The notes under the pieces: generated by a model
Database searches by the model: none
The model's input: the letters and a program-made list of their open reading frames with translations, nothing else
What the model was told of the DNA's origin: nothing
DNA from: Siphonodentalium dalli
Lineage: Eukaryota > Mollusca > Scaphopoda > Gadilida > Siphonodentaliidae
Assembly: GCA_032622095.1 (NCBI GenBank)
Contig: CP136065.1
Coordinates: forward strand, 219,150,151-219,214,150
DNA length: 64,000 nucleotides
Reading direction: 5' to 3'
In this document: piece by piece, positions 47,373-58,489 of the stretch
Position numbering within the stretch: position 1 is the first letter of the stretch
Layout: every line of letters starts with the position of its first letter
Position numbers and translations under genes: made by a program

Positions 47373-48141
47373 TATGGAAGCGTATTGGTGCCACATAAAA
47401 ATAAAAATTGGGTCGCAGTATGTCCTAATTAGGAGATAGTAAGTCCTAATTAGGAGATAGCTATGTCCTAATTAGGAGATAGTAAGTCCTAATTAGGAGA
47501 TAGTAAGTCCTAATTAGGAGATAGTAACTCCTAATTAGGAGATAGTAACTCCTAATTAGGAGATAGCTATGTCCTAATTAGGAGATAGTAAGTCATAATT
47601 AGGAGATAGTAAGTCCTAATTAGGAGATAGTAAGTCCTAATTATGAGATAGTAAGTCCTAATTAGGAGATCGTATGTCCTAATTAGGAGATAGTAAGTCC
47701 TAATTAGGAGATAGTAAGTCCTAATTAGGAGATAGTAAGTCCTAATTAGGAGATAGTATGTCCTAATTAGGAGATAGTAAGTCCTAATTAGGAGATAGTA
47801 TGTCCTAATTAGGACATAGCTATATCCTAATTAGGACTTACTATCTCCTAATTAGGACTTACTATCTCCTAATTAGGACTTACTATCTCCTAATTAGGAC
47901 TTACTATCTCCTAATTAGGACTTACTATCTCCTAATTAGGACATAGCTATGTCCTAATTAGGAGTTACTATCTCCTAATTAGGACTTACTGTCTCCTAAT
48001 TAGGACTTACTATCTCCTAATTAGGACATAGCTATCTCCTAATTAGGAGTTACTATCTCCTAATTAGGACTTACTATCTCCTAATTAGGACATACTGGGA
48101 CCCAAATTTTTATTTTTATGTGGCACCAATACGCTTCCATA
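47373..48141. mobile_element. Foldback element R with inverted 21-bp satellite
   Basis: TIRs 'TATGGAAGCGTATTGGTGCC' and its inverse lie at 47373 and 48122-48141. The flanks are GTTTTG on both sides (47367-47372 and 48142-48147), and the left arm of P near 37520 has a single GTTTTG. Inside, about 19 units of 'GTCCTAATTAGGAGATAGTA' type run forward to about 47815, then about 13 units run in reverse. TIRs plus internal tandem repeats resemble Foldback-type elements. Confidence 0.9.
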
Positions 48142-48490
48142 GTTTTGTCTATTTTTACAATAAATCTAAAAAAAATCTTCTTTATATCAGAGAAATCGTA
48201 CCACTATCATAGTAAATATCTAGAGGTATGTAGACTACAATATTTTAGCGCAAAATGTTCGCGTTTCTATACTTTTATTTCTCATTTTGCCGAATTTTAC
48301 AAAAACAGGGATTTTTGCTGAATTTTGGCACTTAATCAGCTAAAAATCATCTTTTGCATCATTTGTATATTTCACACCGGGTCCTATCCGATGCGGAATG
48401 TCATAACCTTCAAAATGATGTATCACAAGCCCGTGTGTGGTGCCGATGGACTAAACTTTCTTAAATCGGTTCCGTCCGCTCCACTATATA

Positions 48491-49077
48491 CGCAGGACTA
48501 CCGCTGCCCGCACCTATATATACTCGTAATGTGAAGAAATGTCACATTTATTTATTTGAGACTTTTGTAGATTACAATTCATTCTGCATTATTCTGAGAA
48601 ACTGAACGTTGCCCTAACTGAAAAACGCTTCAATAAAAAATGAAGAAAGAAAATACATATGCCGGCAGCGGTCAGACATAGCGTAGCAAGGGACTGGACT
48701 CGGTTTTGCAGCTTGTAGTTGTGGTGGGGGGGGGGGGGTATGTCACCGTATGTGACACCCTCATACTTTTCCATCTTAATTGTGAGTCTGAAATATGATC
48801 TCCATTGCATAACTGGGGCATGAAATACACCGATCACAAATCGCCATATCCTTGAGAGAGACGAGGTAAATAATTGGTAAAAAATTTCCCGCCAAAATGT
48901 CCGGCACGTTCATTGAGCGAAAATGGTCTACATGGGCATCGGATATATCTAATAAAATTTATCATTAATTGTATTTATTTATATGATATTTATATACGTA
49001 TATAGTGAACACTAGCTATCTCTACCTTAGACCCAACATACTTATTTCAATAACAGTGCTCGGTAATAGAAGCATTA
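48491..49077. repeat. Inner left arm of the second GST-bearing element
   Basis: It resumes the arm broken at 37164. It matches 25208-25800 inverted, including 'GACTTTTGTAGATTACAATT', 'GCCGGCAGCGGTCAGACATA', a poly-G tract (48724-48738) and 'GTGCTCGGTAATAGAAGC'. Open frames are not conserved. Confidence 0.85.
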
Positions 49078-49434
49078 TGATCGTACAAAGTGTATATTGG
49101 CGTCAGAGACGACCTGCCACCCCTTTGGATAAAATGGTCCCTGTCGTGCACATACAATTCTTTTATAACGGTACGTCACAAGAAACACGTGTTCGTCTGT
49201 CGATATTTGCAGACAGTTACTGTAGACTCGAGTACAGAGCGTTTATTTATTTGCTTTGCACGCGCTCTGTATATGGGACAAAATTTCAAGGTTTAAGCCA
49301 CAGGGAATTAATAGGATACTTGACATACAATACCACTGCGCTGCGCCATCTAAGGAAAGCTGCAATCTTTGCATTGGAAAGGTCACTTCGTTGCAAACGC
49401 CCACATTTCGAAGAAGTTTTACCACAGTGAGGAG
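49078..49434 (+). promoter_or_regulatory. Promoter and 5' leader region of GST copy 2
   Basis: It shares 'TTGCACGCGCTCTGTATATG' (about 49256-49275) with copy 1: a GCGTG core on the minus strand beside a TATA-like 'TGTATATGG'. The leader from about 49290 aligns with copy 1's coding extension. In copy 2 an in-frame TAA (within 'CTAAGGAAAGC') and a 1-bp deletion rule out the extended frame. The transcription start is not known. Confidence 0.4.
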
Positions 49435-50058
49435 ATGGGTTACAAATTGGTGTATTTCCCGGTTAGAGGCCGCGCTGAGGCCATCCGATTCATGTTGGCG
49501 GACCAGGGACTCGACTTAGAATTCGTTGACGTTACCCAGGACGGTGCATGGGACGAGAAATGGAAGCCACAGATGTATTTTGGACAGTGCCCGGCGTTTT
49601 TTGACGACGATTTCATGCTTGTTCAAAGCAACGCAATCATGAGATATTTGGGGAAGAAATTTGACATGTATGGGACGGACTCTAAGGACCAATCATTGAT
49701 TGACATGATTAATGACGGAGTTGAGGATCTCAGGACGGCATACGTCAAGATGATATACACAAACTACGAGCAGGGCAAGGAACCATGGGTCAAGGACTTG
49801 CCAAACAAGCTAAAATACTTCGAGAAAAATCTCGAAAAGTTAGGAGGAAAGTTTCTAGTCGGAGACAAGATTTCATACGCCGACTTCAGTTTCTTTGACC
49901 TGCTTCTTACCCAAGAAGTATCATCTCCTGGTTGTCTCAAAGAGTTCAAGTTGCTCTCCGAGTTCTTCAGCAGTATGTCCAACAGACCAAACCTTCAGAA
50001 GTACTTGGAAACAGAAGGGTTTAAAACCAGGCCTATCAATGGAAACGATAAGGTGTAG
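49435..50058 (+). CDS. Pi-class glutathione S-transferase, copy 2
   Basis: The predicted 207-residue cytosolic enzyme catalyses glutathione conjugation of electrophiles; vertebrate GSTP1 is about 210 residues. The start ATG at 49435 gives the family-typical 'MGYKLVYFPVRGR', with purines around it ('GAGATGG') and an in-frame stop upstream. Expected residues are in place by direct count: Tyr7 (catalytic), Arg13, Trp39, Lys44, Gln51-Cys52-Pro53, Gln64-Ser65 and Asp98 (glutathione site), Tyr108 (substrate site), and the N-capping box Ser147 to Asp150 in 'SYADF'. The N-domain is about residues 1-78 and the helical C-domain about 85-207. The open frame has no introns, unusual for this family. It lies next to the same repeat arm as copy 1 but no right arm follows. 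Likely functional by sequence. Confidence 0.92.
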   Translation: MGYKLVYFPVRGRAEAIRFMLADQGLDLEFVDVTQDGAWDEKWKPQMYFGQCPAFFDDDFMLVQSNAIMRYLGKKFDMYGTDSKDQSLIDMINDGVEDLRTAYVKMIYTNYEQGKEPWVKDLPNKLKYFEKNLEKLGGKFLVGDKISYADFSFFDLLLTQEVSSPGCLKEFKLLSEFFSSMSNRPNLQKYLETEGFKTRPINGNDKV

Positions 50059-51280
50059 ACGACCCCATTGACCCACAAGTGCTAGTGGTAGTGGTAGGAA
50101 AGAACCGACTTGCAACCCACAGGCAACTGGGTGAAAATTATTCTTGCACCAGACATGAAACAATTTAGTCATTGAAGGGATGCTTGGAACTTGGATATGT
50201 GCTAATTGCTCAAACCAGCTGATTGAGTGATTGAGCAGATACATTTGTGAATGAAGCTTGATTTCTAATTTGGATGACACCTGGTAATGGGACAATTTGA
50301 AAAATTCACACAGGTCTGTTGACTGAGGGGATAAATTAATGTTACCATGTGACGGCAGAATGTTTCTGGAAACTGTTGTACAAAATCCTTCTGTGATGCC
50401 TTTCCAAACTTGTATTTGCCTGTGGGTTGTGTCACAGTGTGACTTGTCTTTAATATTTCATAGCTTTAATGAAGAATTATGTATAAACAGAGCATTTGTT
50501 ATATCCAGAGTTCTGCTAAATTTTACATATGCCAAAAAGTGCTATTTTTCTGTTTTATTCTATGAAGGTCATAGACACAATTTGTTTATCTTTTAATATT
50601 ATAAAACTTTAAGACATTTTATTGTTAACTTGAGAATTTTAAAAGTGCTACTTTCTCTGTTTTATTCTGTTTTGTTAGAGTTTAGCACTGTCTAAGAGAC
50701 AAATTGTTTACCTGTTATATGCATAAATATAATATAACTTTCAAAGCTATTAAAAATTGTCATACTTATTTGGAAGGAGTGGTACCTCACCGTCCTCATG
50801 GTTCCTCAGTCATGGATGGAATCAAGATTCTTCAATATGATATAGAAGAATGCAAAATGCTAATAGATAAGCTGTGTTGAGTATTTAACTGTCACCACTT
50901 TCATTGTAATTAGTCACTTTATTTTAAAAGAATTATAAAATATTAAGCACTCAATTTCTTATATATAAGTACACTGTCTTTATATATAAAAGAAAGACTT
51001 GAAATCTTTCATATGTAAAATGGTATATATATATATAATATTAGAAACAAAGTAAATAAACTATTTTATAGATTTGTTAATATAAAGTCATTGATAGTGC
51101 TGTCAAAGAATTTTATAATCTTATTCAACTTTCTTAGTTGGACAAATTGTGATTCATATAAACATCATTATTTTTTCCTTTTTAAATTTGTGTCTTTAAT
51201 AGTGAATGATAAAATGATAAAAAGTGTTTGGTGTCAGCTGGAATGTCTTAAATCGATCAAAATTAGCTTTATGCTTTGTT
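50059..51280 (+). other. 3' flank of GST copy 2, AT-rich
   Basis: The first 50 bases align with copy 1's 3' flank. After 'GACTTGCAACCC' the sequence is unique to this copy. Candidate polyadenylation motifs exist ('GTAAATAAAC' at about 51052) but none is decisive. No inverted arm and no gene are seen. Confidence 0.5.
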
Positions 51281-51287
51281 GGAAAGC

Positions 51288-51502
51288 TACAGTAATGCCC
51301 TAAATAATCGACTCCTTAACCACAGCAGAATTATGGGTAATTTTTCAGGATTTAGTTGGAAATATGGCTTGTTGCCATTCATCGGAAAGCTCTGTGAGAG
51401 CTTTCCGATGAATGGCAACAAGCCATATTTACCACTAAACCTGAAAAATTTACCAATAATTCTGCTGTGGTTAAGGAGTCGATTATTTAGAGCATTACTG
51501 TA
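51288..51502. mobile_element. Mariner-like palindromic MITE, family E
   Basis: 'TACAGTAATGCCCTAAATAA' to its inverse, centred near 51395 with 'GAAAGCTCTGTGAGAGCTTTC'. TA at both ends. The 75-codon frame is within the palindrome. 51503-51849 is AT-rich and unassigned. Confidence 0.9.
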
Positions 51503-51849
51503 ATATTAGATTTCCCATAAACAAATATATTCATTGGCATTATAGTGAATTGATTATTCACTATCATGAACATTTCATTTTTATTTATAATGATGAGTAA
51601 ATTTGGTATTTCATAATTTGCACCAATGTGACTTTAATAATCAGCATTATAAAACCAGCTATTTTATTTTTTATCTGACAGAAATATTCAATCAATTTCA
51701 AAACATAACCAGGACATGTTCGATTTTAGAATTGTCAACTTCATATATGATTTAATATTAGGATACCCAGGATCTATTTCTAACGAGGTTTTCGCTGACT
51801 ATATTACTAATTTTGACCAATCTCAGATTATCAAACTGAGACTAACCTT

Positions 51850-52337
51850 TTAAAGGTACTCAATCCGTAAAGAGGGTCCCCATCTCAACAGATTCCAACA
51901 ACAACAATCCGATCAGAGGGTCCTATATTACTATTTCTTTGGCTTTGGGGGTAAAAAATATTTGATTCGAGTCGAGGAACCCATCAAACAAAGCTCAGAG
52001 TTATTAGATATTGATTTTTTGAAATTTGTTAATTGTTCGAGATGAGTACTAATAACTGCCGTCAATTTGGTAACCTGCTCGAGATGTTACGCCAAAACTC
52101 TATTCAAACAGACAAGGATGGATAACTCTATAATCAAGTGGTAATAATAATGAAATTTTGACTGTCTTCTGGGCCAGAAAGAATTCCCGATAATGAAAAA
52201 TAATAGATCTCTAAAATCGATATCTAACAAATCTGAGCTTTGATGGGTGACTTCCTCGACTCGAATCAAATATTTTTGACCCCCGAAGCCATTGAAATAG
52301 TAATTGAGAGGAGTTTTATCGAATTGAGTACCTTTAA
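51850..52337. mobile_element. TTAA element, family F
   Basis: 'TTAAAGGTACTCAATCCG' and 'CGAATTGAGTACCTTTAA' ends, in the same orientation as 30064-30541. The target duplication is TTAA. Confidence 0.9.
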
Positions 52338-52941
52338 TGAAAACTTGTGTAATGCCAAAAACTCAAAAAGATTTAAATGTATGCATTTAATAGTTTCCCT
52401 GCCCACTGATTTGAAGAAATCGTACCAAGAACAAAATGTTCAGAAAAAGCAGCCACTAATAAAGCAAAAGTATAAATTTTGTTTTTTGTTTGTTTTGCAA
52501 TTAGTTGGTTACCAATGATAATTTTACCATTTGAACAGCACCAAAAGGTGTGCCCAACATAATAAGGTTTTGGCTGATTGCGAACATAAATATCACTAGT
52601 ATTATGCTTCTCAATTATGGTACAATGATGATTGCCAGAGGTGTATGTATGGATGGCAGTGGGGTAGAGGAGCGAGTTACAGATGGTGACTGCACCAGTG
52701 GCCACACACCCCAATGAGTATGACTGAAGGGATGTAAGAGCTTTAATTTTTAACGTCATATTTTCTTATTTCCTTGTTCAGAGTTTAATGTGGATTTGTT
52801 TGTGATGTTAAATATTTGATCGTGTTCAGTTCTCATGGATAGCATAATAAATAATTATAATTATATGAATGGATGTCATTATTTCAAATGAAATACATGT
52901 AACCCACTGAAATCATTTGAGTGAACCAAATGATACATCAC
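52338..52941. other. Unassigned; no supported gene
   Basis: A 128-codon minus-strand frame (52373-52759) has no recognisable domain, and its composition is unremarkable. I could not identify repeat structure. Confidence 0.4.
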
Positions 52942-53260
52942 CAAGCCTTGAAACAGGGTGTCTGTCATTCGCAGAATGAGGTCCCCAGAGGGTGAATTTA
53001 GTGATGCTACCCCACATAGCGGGCTAGCATCACCAAATTCACCCTCTGGACCTCATTCTGCTTACACCTCAGCAGAATGGGCTTCACAGAGGGTGAATTT
53101 GGTGATACTAGCCCGCTATGCTTACAAGTTACACCTCAGCAGAATGGGGTTCCCAGAGGGTGAATTTGGTGATGCTAGCCCGCTATGCGGGGTAGCATCA
53201 CTAAATTCACCCTCTGGGGACCTCATTCTGCAAACGACAGACACCCTATTTCAAGGCTTG
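52942..53260. mobile_element. Family-D MITE with 8-bp duplication TACATCAC
   Basis: The ends are 'CAAGCCTTGAAACAGGGTGT' and 'ACACCCTATTTCAAGGCTTG'. TACATCAC flanks both sides. The middle has an extra partial hairpin: 'CAGCAGAATGGG' occurs twice, indicating an internal duplication of about 62 bp. Confidence 0.9.
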
Positions 53261-53296
53261 TACATCACCAAACTTGGGGAAATTATCACCACAATG

Positions 53297-53517
53297 TACA
53301 GTAATGCTCTTAAGTAATCGACTCCTTAACCACAGCAGAATTATGGGTAACTTTTCAGGATTTAGTCGGAAATATGGCTTGTTGCCATTCTTCGGAAAGC
53401 ACTCGCCGCGAGCTTTCGGATGAATGGCAACAAGCCATATTTCCGACTAAATCCTGAAAAATTACCCATATAAATTCTGCTGTGGTTAAGGAGTCAATTA
53501 CTTAGAGCATTACTGTA
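53297..53517. mobile_element. Mariner-like palindromic MITE, family E
   Basis: Palindrome from 'TACAGTAATGCTCTTAAGTA' to '...TTAGAGCATTACTGTA', with 'GGCTTGTTGCCATTC' inner arms. 53518-53735 is unassigned. Confidence 0.9.
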
Positions 53518-53935
53518 ATTTTGTGACATTCTAATCAGCCTTCGACCAGTGAAATGAAGATGCTAACCCTGATTTATCAGTGGTGCCAAACTGACTGACC
53601 TTTCTCAGACTCTTCAGTCAGGCTGACGTCGCAACAGTCATTGACTCTCTTGTTCAGACAGACCTTCAGAAATCTTTCTAATGAATATTTCACCTGTGGC
53701 CGAGCAGCCATTTATTTTGAGTAGTTCCCTTAGGATATGTTCAGATATGTCATCTGCTTACATTTACTGAAAACCCCTCCAAATGAATAATTGACTAATC
53801 TGATGTATACTATTATAACTGGGTGGGAAAATCCATTTAGTAATGAAATGGATTAAAGGCACTTATTGGTATGAAGACTCAAATTATACTTTTACTTTTG
53901 ACATATAACGGTCTGGTTCCAGGGATTAACCCTTT

Positions 53936-54263
53936 CTATACTGAATGGATTCTCCCATTTAGTTATAAAAGTATACATTGGAATGGTCTATTATTCATTT
54001 GGAGGGGCAAATTGAGATTTTTTAAACCAGCAAAACACTAAAATTGTTTAAATTAAAGTATAATATAGTTCCAAAAAGGAGTGTTTAGGTAATAAAAACA
54101 GATGACAGACAGAAAAAACAGATAATACAAGAGCAGAATGATTCATATTCATTGGTGGGAAATGTTCAAATAATAAATTCAACGAATGACCTGTTTAACT
54201 TATTATCTAAACACTTCCTAAGGGAACTACTCATCAATGAGTATTTAGTATAGATAGGGTTAA
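53936..54263. mobile_element. TTAA element, family I
   Basis: Left end 'TTAACCCTTTCTATACTGAA' and right end 'TTTAGTATAGATAGGGTTAA' are inverted, bounded by TTAA. A related segment in other order lies at 53740-53870 and at 1-250. Confidence 0.75.
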
Positions 54264-55085
54264 TATTAGCTGAACATTTCCTAAGGGAACTACTCATCAA
54301 TGAGTATTATTTTAAAGTATAGTTAGGGTTAATCTTATTATCTGAACATTCATAAGGGAACTACTCATCAATTAGTATTTAGTATAGATAGGGTTAAACG
54401 TATTATCTGAACATTTCCTAAGGCAACTACCAATGAGTATTTAGTATAGAGAGGGTTAATAAGGTAACTACTAGTACTCATCAATGAGTATTTAGTATAG
54501 AAAGGTTTAATAAGGAAACTACTCATCAATGAGTATTTAGTGTAGATAGGGTTAATAAGGTAACTACTCAATGAATATTTAGTATATAGGGTTAATAATG
54601 TAACTACTCAGCAATGAGTATTTAGTATGGGGGTGGTTAATAAGGTAACTACTCATCAATGAGTATTTAGTGTAGATAGGGTTAATAAGGTAACTACTCA
54701 TCAATGAGTATTTAGTATATAGGGTTAATAATGTAACTACTCAGCAATGAGTTTTTAGTATGGGGGTGGTTAATAAGGTAACCACTCATCAATGAGTATT
54801 TAGTATAGAGAGGTTTAATTAGGAAACTACTCCTCAATGAGTATTTAGTGTAGATAGGGTTAATAAGGTAACTACTCGTCAATGAATATTTAGTATATAG
54901 GGTTAATAATGTAACTACTCAGCAATGAGTATTTAGTATGGGGGTGGTTAATAAGGTAACTACTCAATGAGTATTTGTATAGAGAGGGTTAATAAGGTTG
55001 CTACTCATCAATGAGTATTTAGTATAGGGGGTTAATAAGGTAACTACTCATCAATGAGTATTTAGTATAGATACGGTTAAAATAG
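54264..55085. repeat. 43-62-bp minisatellite built from family-I ends
   Basis: About 17 units carry 'ACTACTCATCAATGAGTATT' followed by 'TAGTATAGATAGGGTTAATA'. Each includes the family-I terminus and TTAA, so the array is an amplification of that element's right end. Units vary by short deletions. Confidence 0.9.
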
Positions 55086-55119
55086 GTTAATGAGAAATAT
55101 GAATTTTTTTTATACAGAT

Positions 55120-55680
55120 TTCAGAAATCCATTGTAATATAAGGGTCACCCCCCCCCCCCCCAGAAATCCATTGTAATATATGAGAGTCACCCCCTCCCC
55201 CCAGAAATCCATTGGAATATATGAGGGTCACCCCCTCCCCCAGAAATCCATTGTACATTGTAATGTATGAGGGTCACCCCTCCCCCAGAAATCCATTGGA
55301 ATATATGAGGGTCACCCCCCCCCCCCCGAAATCCATTGGAATATGAGGGTCACCCCTCCCCCAGAAATCCATTGTAATGTATGAGGGTCACCCATCCCCC
55401 AGAAATCCATTGGAATATATGAGGGTCACCCCCTCCCCCAGAAATCCATTGTAATATATGAGGGTCACCCCCCCCCCCCCAGAAATCCATTGTAATATAT
55501 GAGGGTCACTTGTCACACACTCGCCCCCCCCCCAAATCAATTGTAATATATGAGGGTCACTTGTCACCCCCCCCCCCCCAGAAATCCATTGTAATATATG
55601 AGGGTCACTTGTCACCCCCCCCCCCCAGAAATCCATTGTAATATATGAGGGTCACTTGTCACCCCCCCCCCCCCCCCCCT
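55120..55680. repeat. C-rich tandem array, about 12 units
   Basis: Unit: 'AGAAATCCATTGTAATATAT' then 'GAGGGTCA' then a variable C tract, sometimes with 'CTTGTCA'. The minus-strand 82-codon glycine-rich frame is an artefact. Confidence 0.95.
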
Positions 55681-56265
55681 TTCTGGTACACACGATTTGG
55701 GTGATTTTGAAGTGGTATGTAGGATTCATAACCCTCTGTTAACTGGTACTTGGGATTCATATATATGCCCATTTTACCATGTATCCAGGATTCAATCACA
55801 AGGCTGTACACAGGTTTTATGGCATCAAATTTTTCAAATTTTGATTATTTCTTAGCTGAAGTAAGTCTCATGCATCTTAATGTGTTGAAGTTTAAATTAA
55901 CAGCCAGACATGCATCTTGGCAATTTTAAATTTATGTTTCATCAAAATTCTAAAATTTCTTAAATTCGCCTGACTCCAACGTCCTGTTCCATAAAAGTTT
56001 TGTCATTAATTGATTCTTGCTTGACGCATGACCAAAGATGAAGCTCATTTTACTTGAAATTACGCCAACACGATTTGCTATTTTTTTTACCATAAGGCCA
56101 CACCAAAATTAGAGCCTGGTTTACGAACATCTGGTAAAATGTCGATGCAGGAGGGAAAAGAACAATAAAAAAATATATCCATCTCTGCCTCAACAATAGA
56201 TAGATAATGAAAATGTACATAAATTTCATAATTTTTTTGGAAAGAATATGTTTTAGTTGTCAAGT
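55681..56265. other. Unassigned AT-rich sequence
   Basis: 'GGTACTTGGGATTCA' and 'GGTATGTAGGATTCA' are small variants of a motif near 55705-55800. Nothing else is recognised. Confidence 0.4.
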
Positions 56266-57170
56266 TAACCAGCAGCCATTTTGGATTTCAAAATTAGAAT
56301 CCATTGGCACACCCAGTAGCCCGTATTTATTGGAGAAATGTTTTGAAAATTTACATGCATGTTTAGGATCACCTCTTGATGGAGCCATCAAATTTTAGTG
56401 ATTTTCATTGAAAAATATGGCGACCATCAGCCATCTTGAATTTTATCCTTTGCATGACTAAATCCTTCGGCACACCCTACAGACCACATCCCTCATCTGA
56501 TCATCACCAAACTTCATATGGATCTTTTTGGTGACCACTAGATGGGAGCCATAAAAAAGTTTTCCGAATTTCATTGAAAAATATGCCCGCCAGCAGCCAT
56601 TTTGGATTTTACTCTTTGCATGACTAAATCCTTTGGCACACCCTACAGGTCACATCTCTAATCCGATCATCATCAAACATCATATTTTTTCAGAATTTTT
56701 TTTTTTTTTAAACCTGGCTATCAACAGCCATCTTGGATTTAAAATTTGAATCCATTGGCACAGTCCTTCCCAGGAGACGGGAGTGATTGCTGAAATTCGC
56801 ACCTGTCCCTCTTCGCAAACTACTAATGGAGACTGTAATTGTTGGTTCAATATTGAACTATTTTAAGGTTTATGTAGATCCTTTACCATCTCAGTTCAAC
56901 TTTGGCATATTAAAGTGTAACTAGACATAGGTCTATATCACAATGACTTTTTGGTTGAGCAAAAACCCAACTTACAATTATAGTATGGGTGCCATATTAC
57001 ACCCGTCTTCTGCATTACGGGAGCAAATAAATGCTCTCGCTGTGTTTTCCTTGTGGGAGGGACTGTTGGCATAGCCTGCAGCCTGCATTTATTGGAGAAT
57101 TGTTTTGAAAATTTGTAGGATCACCTCTAGATGGGAGCAGGAAAAAAGATTTAGGATGGGTTTGTAAACC
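56266..57170. repeat. Dispersed repeat L, tandem units with an insert
   Basis: Units of about 160 bp carry 'GCCATTTTGGATTTTACTCT', 'CACACCCTACAGGTCACATC' and 'TAGATGGGAGCCAT'. The last unit is split by 56761-57065. Minor forward frames are not conserved between units. 57171-57450 is unassigned. Confidence 0.8.
56761..57065. mobile_element. 305-bp MITE with 6-bp duplication TTGGCA
   Basis: Ends 'CAGTCCTTCCCA' and 'TGGGAGGGACTG' are inverted. TTGGCA at 56755-56760 and 57066-57071 is a perfect 6-bp duplication, and the surrounding L unit continues across it. The superfamily is not certain. Confidence 0.75.
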
Positions 57171-57450
57171 AAGCTATTAAATTGCTGTCGCCTAAGTATT
57201 TCAATTGTGCAGCTTATGCACATGTGTGGCATAAAAGTGCAGATAATCAAATTGACATTAAATAGGGCACGTTATGCACAGACTAAACATAATACCATAT
57301 CCTGTATAACTATTGCAAACATTCTGTTGTTAAAAAATAGCATTTGTTGGAGGGTTACAAAAATTCTATGTCACAATGCAAGGACAATAGCACAAATGTT
57401 TGTCTTGACTTACAAATCTTACGCTTTGAATGTAAAGTCAAGTATGAACT

Positions 57451-57874
57451 CAAGTCTGGAAATAGTGTGTCTGTCATTTGCAGAATCATGCAGAGGGTGA
57501 ATTTTGTGATGCTATCCCACACAGCAGGCTAGCATCACCAAATTCATCCTCTGTGGACCTCATTCTTCTTATGCCTCATCTTCTGGGAAGTTTCTATAGT
57601 CTCAAATTAAGATTATTTTTAGTTACTTTTTCCCTTCTGTTCAGTTTCTATATCCCATAATTTGAAGAAGATAAAATGCATAACCGAAGTGACTAATGGG
57701 TGAAAATTCACCAACTTCAACTGCTATCTGATCCTAGGTCTCCCATAACAGTTGAGGCCTAAGCAGAATAAATTTGGTGATGCTAGCCTCAGCCTACCGG
57801 GCGGGATAGCATCACTAAATTCACCTTCTGTGGACCTAATTTTGCAAATGACAGACACACTATTTCCAGGCTTG
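57451..57874. mobile_element. Family-D MITE
   Basis: Ends 'CAAGTCTGGAAATAGTGTGT' and 'ACACTATTTCCAGGCTTG'. Flanks TATGAACT and TATGGACT give an 8-bp duplication with one mismatch. The first hairpin lost part of an arm. Confidence 0.85.
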
Positions 57875-57883
57875 TATGGACTA

Positions 57884-58058
57884 TACAGTAATGCCATAAT
57901 TAATCGACTCCATAACCATGGCTTGTTGCCATTCATCAGAATGCTCTCGCCGAGAGCTTTCTGATGAATGGCAACAAGCCATATTTCCGACTAAATCCTG
58001 AAAAGTTACCCATAATTCTGCTGTGGTTAAGAAGTTGATTAATTAGGGCATTACTGTA
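57884..58058. mobile_element. Mariner-like palindromic MITE, family E, deleted
   Basis: From 'TACAGTAATGCC' to 'GGCATTACTGTA'. The left arm lacks the 'CAGCAGAATTATGGGTAA' block that the right arm keeps. 58059-58489 holds a poly-G tract (58169-58179) and nothing else recognised. Confidence 0.85.
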
Positions 58059-58489
58059 CCTGATCAAAGACCACCCATACCTACCTGATCATATAGCTGT
58101 ATTTATTTTGCATAATAACTGAATCATCACATTATGTAACTGAAAACTATATTAAAAGAAAGTGTTGGGGGGGGGGGGTGGAACCTGACAACATATTTAC
58201 GTAGTCTGTATTTTCTCAAATTAAACTCTATTAGATGTGTTCACAATAGGACTGAGACAAGGTGAAAAGAAATGTTTCAGCAAATCTCACCTCGATTAGA
58301 TCTAATAAAAAACTTAATGCAGTACAAAATTTCAACATAATTATTAGAAACTTTAAACTGTTTCTGTGATCAATATTTGCGAAAGTTCCACATGGATAAA
58401 TATCCACAAATAAAGATCATTCATTTCATACCATAGCATTTAGGTACTAAGGCCTAATCTTACAACACCTGGTTGAATAGTTTCTGTTG

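Larger units (their letters stand above)
37165..48490. mobile_element. Palindromic element P with nested insertions
   Basis: The left arm 37165-38893 and right arm 41613-48490 are reverse complements; the right arm is interrupted by Q, S and R. The outer ends read 'TATATACTAGTAGAGCGGAC' and 'GTCCGCTCCACTATATA'. The inner ends meet at 'GGGTTGTTGGTACGA' and its inverse. The 2.7-kb spacer carries a decayed gag/protease. The unoccupied target is visible in copy 1 at about 25780-25800 ('CATTACGAGTAGGTGC'). Open frames in the arms are palindrome sequence without recognised domains. Confidence 0.75.

Noticed and set aside
49005-49430. 141-codon forward frame upstream of GST copy 2
   Set aside because: It is out of frame with the GST and runs through the repeat arm, promoter and leader; the corresponding frame is not conserved in copy 1.
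52373-52759. 128-codon minus-strand frame
   Set aside because: No recognisable domain and no neighbouring exon-like sequence.
55388-55636. Glycine-rich 82-codon minus-strand frame
   Set aside because: Translation of the C-rich tandem array.
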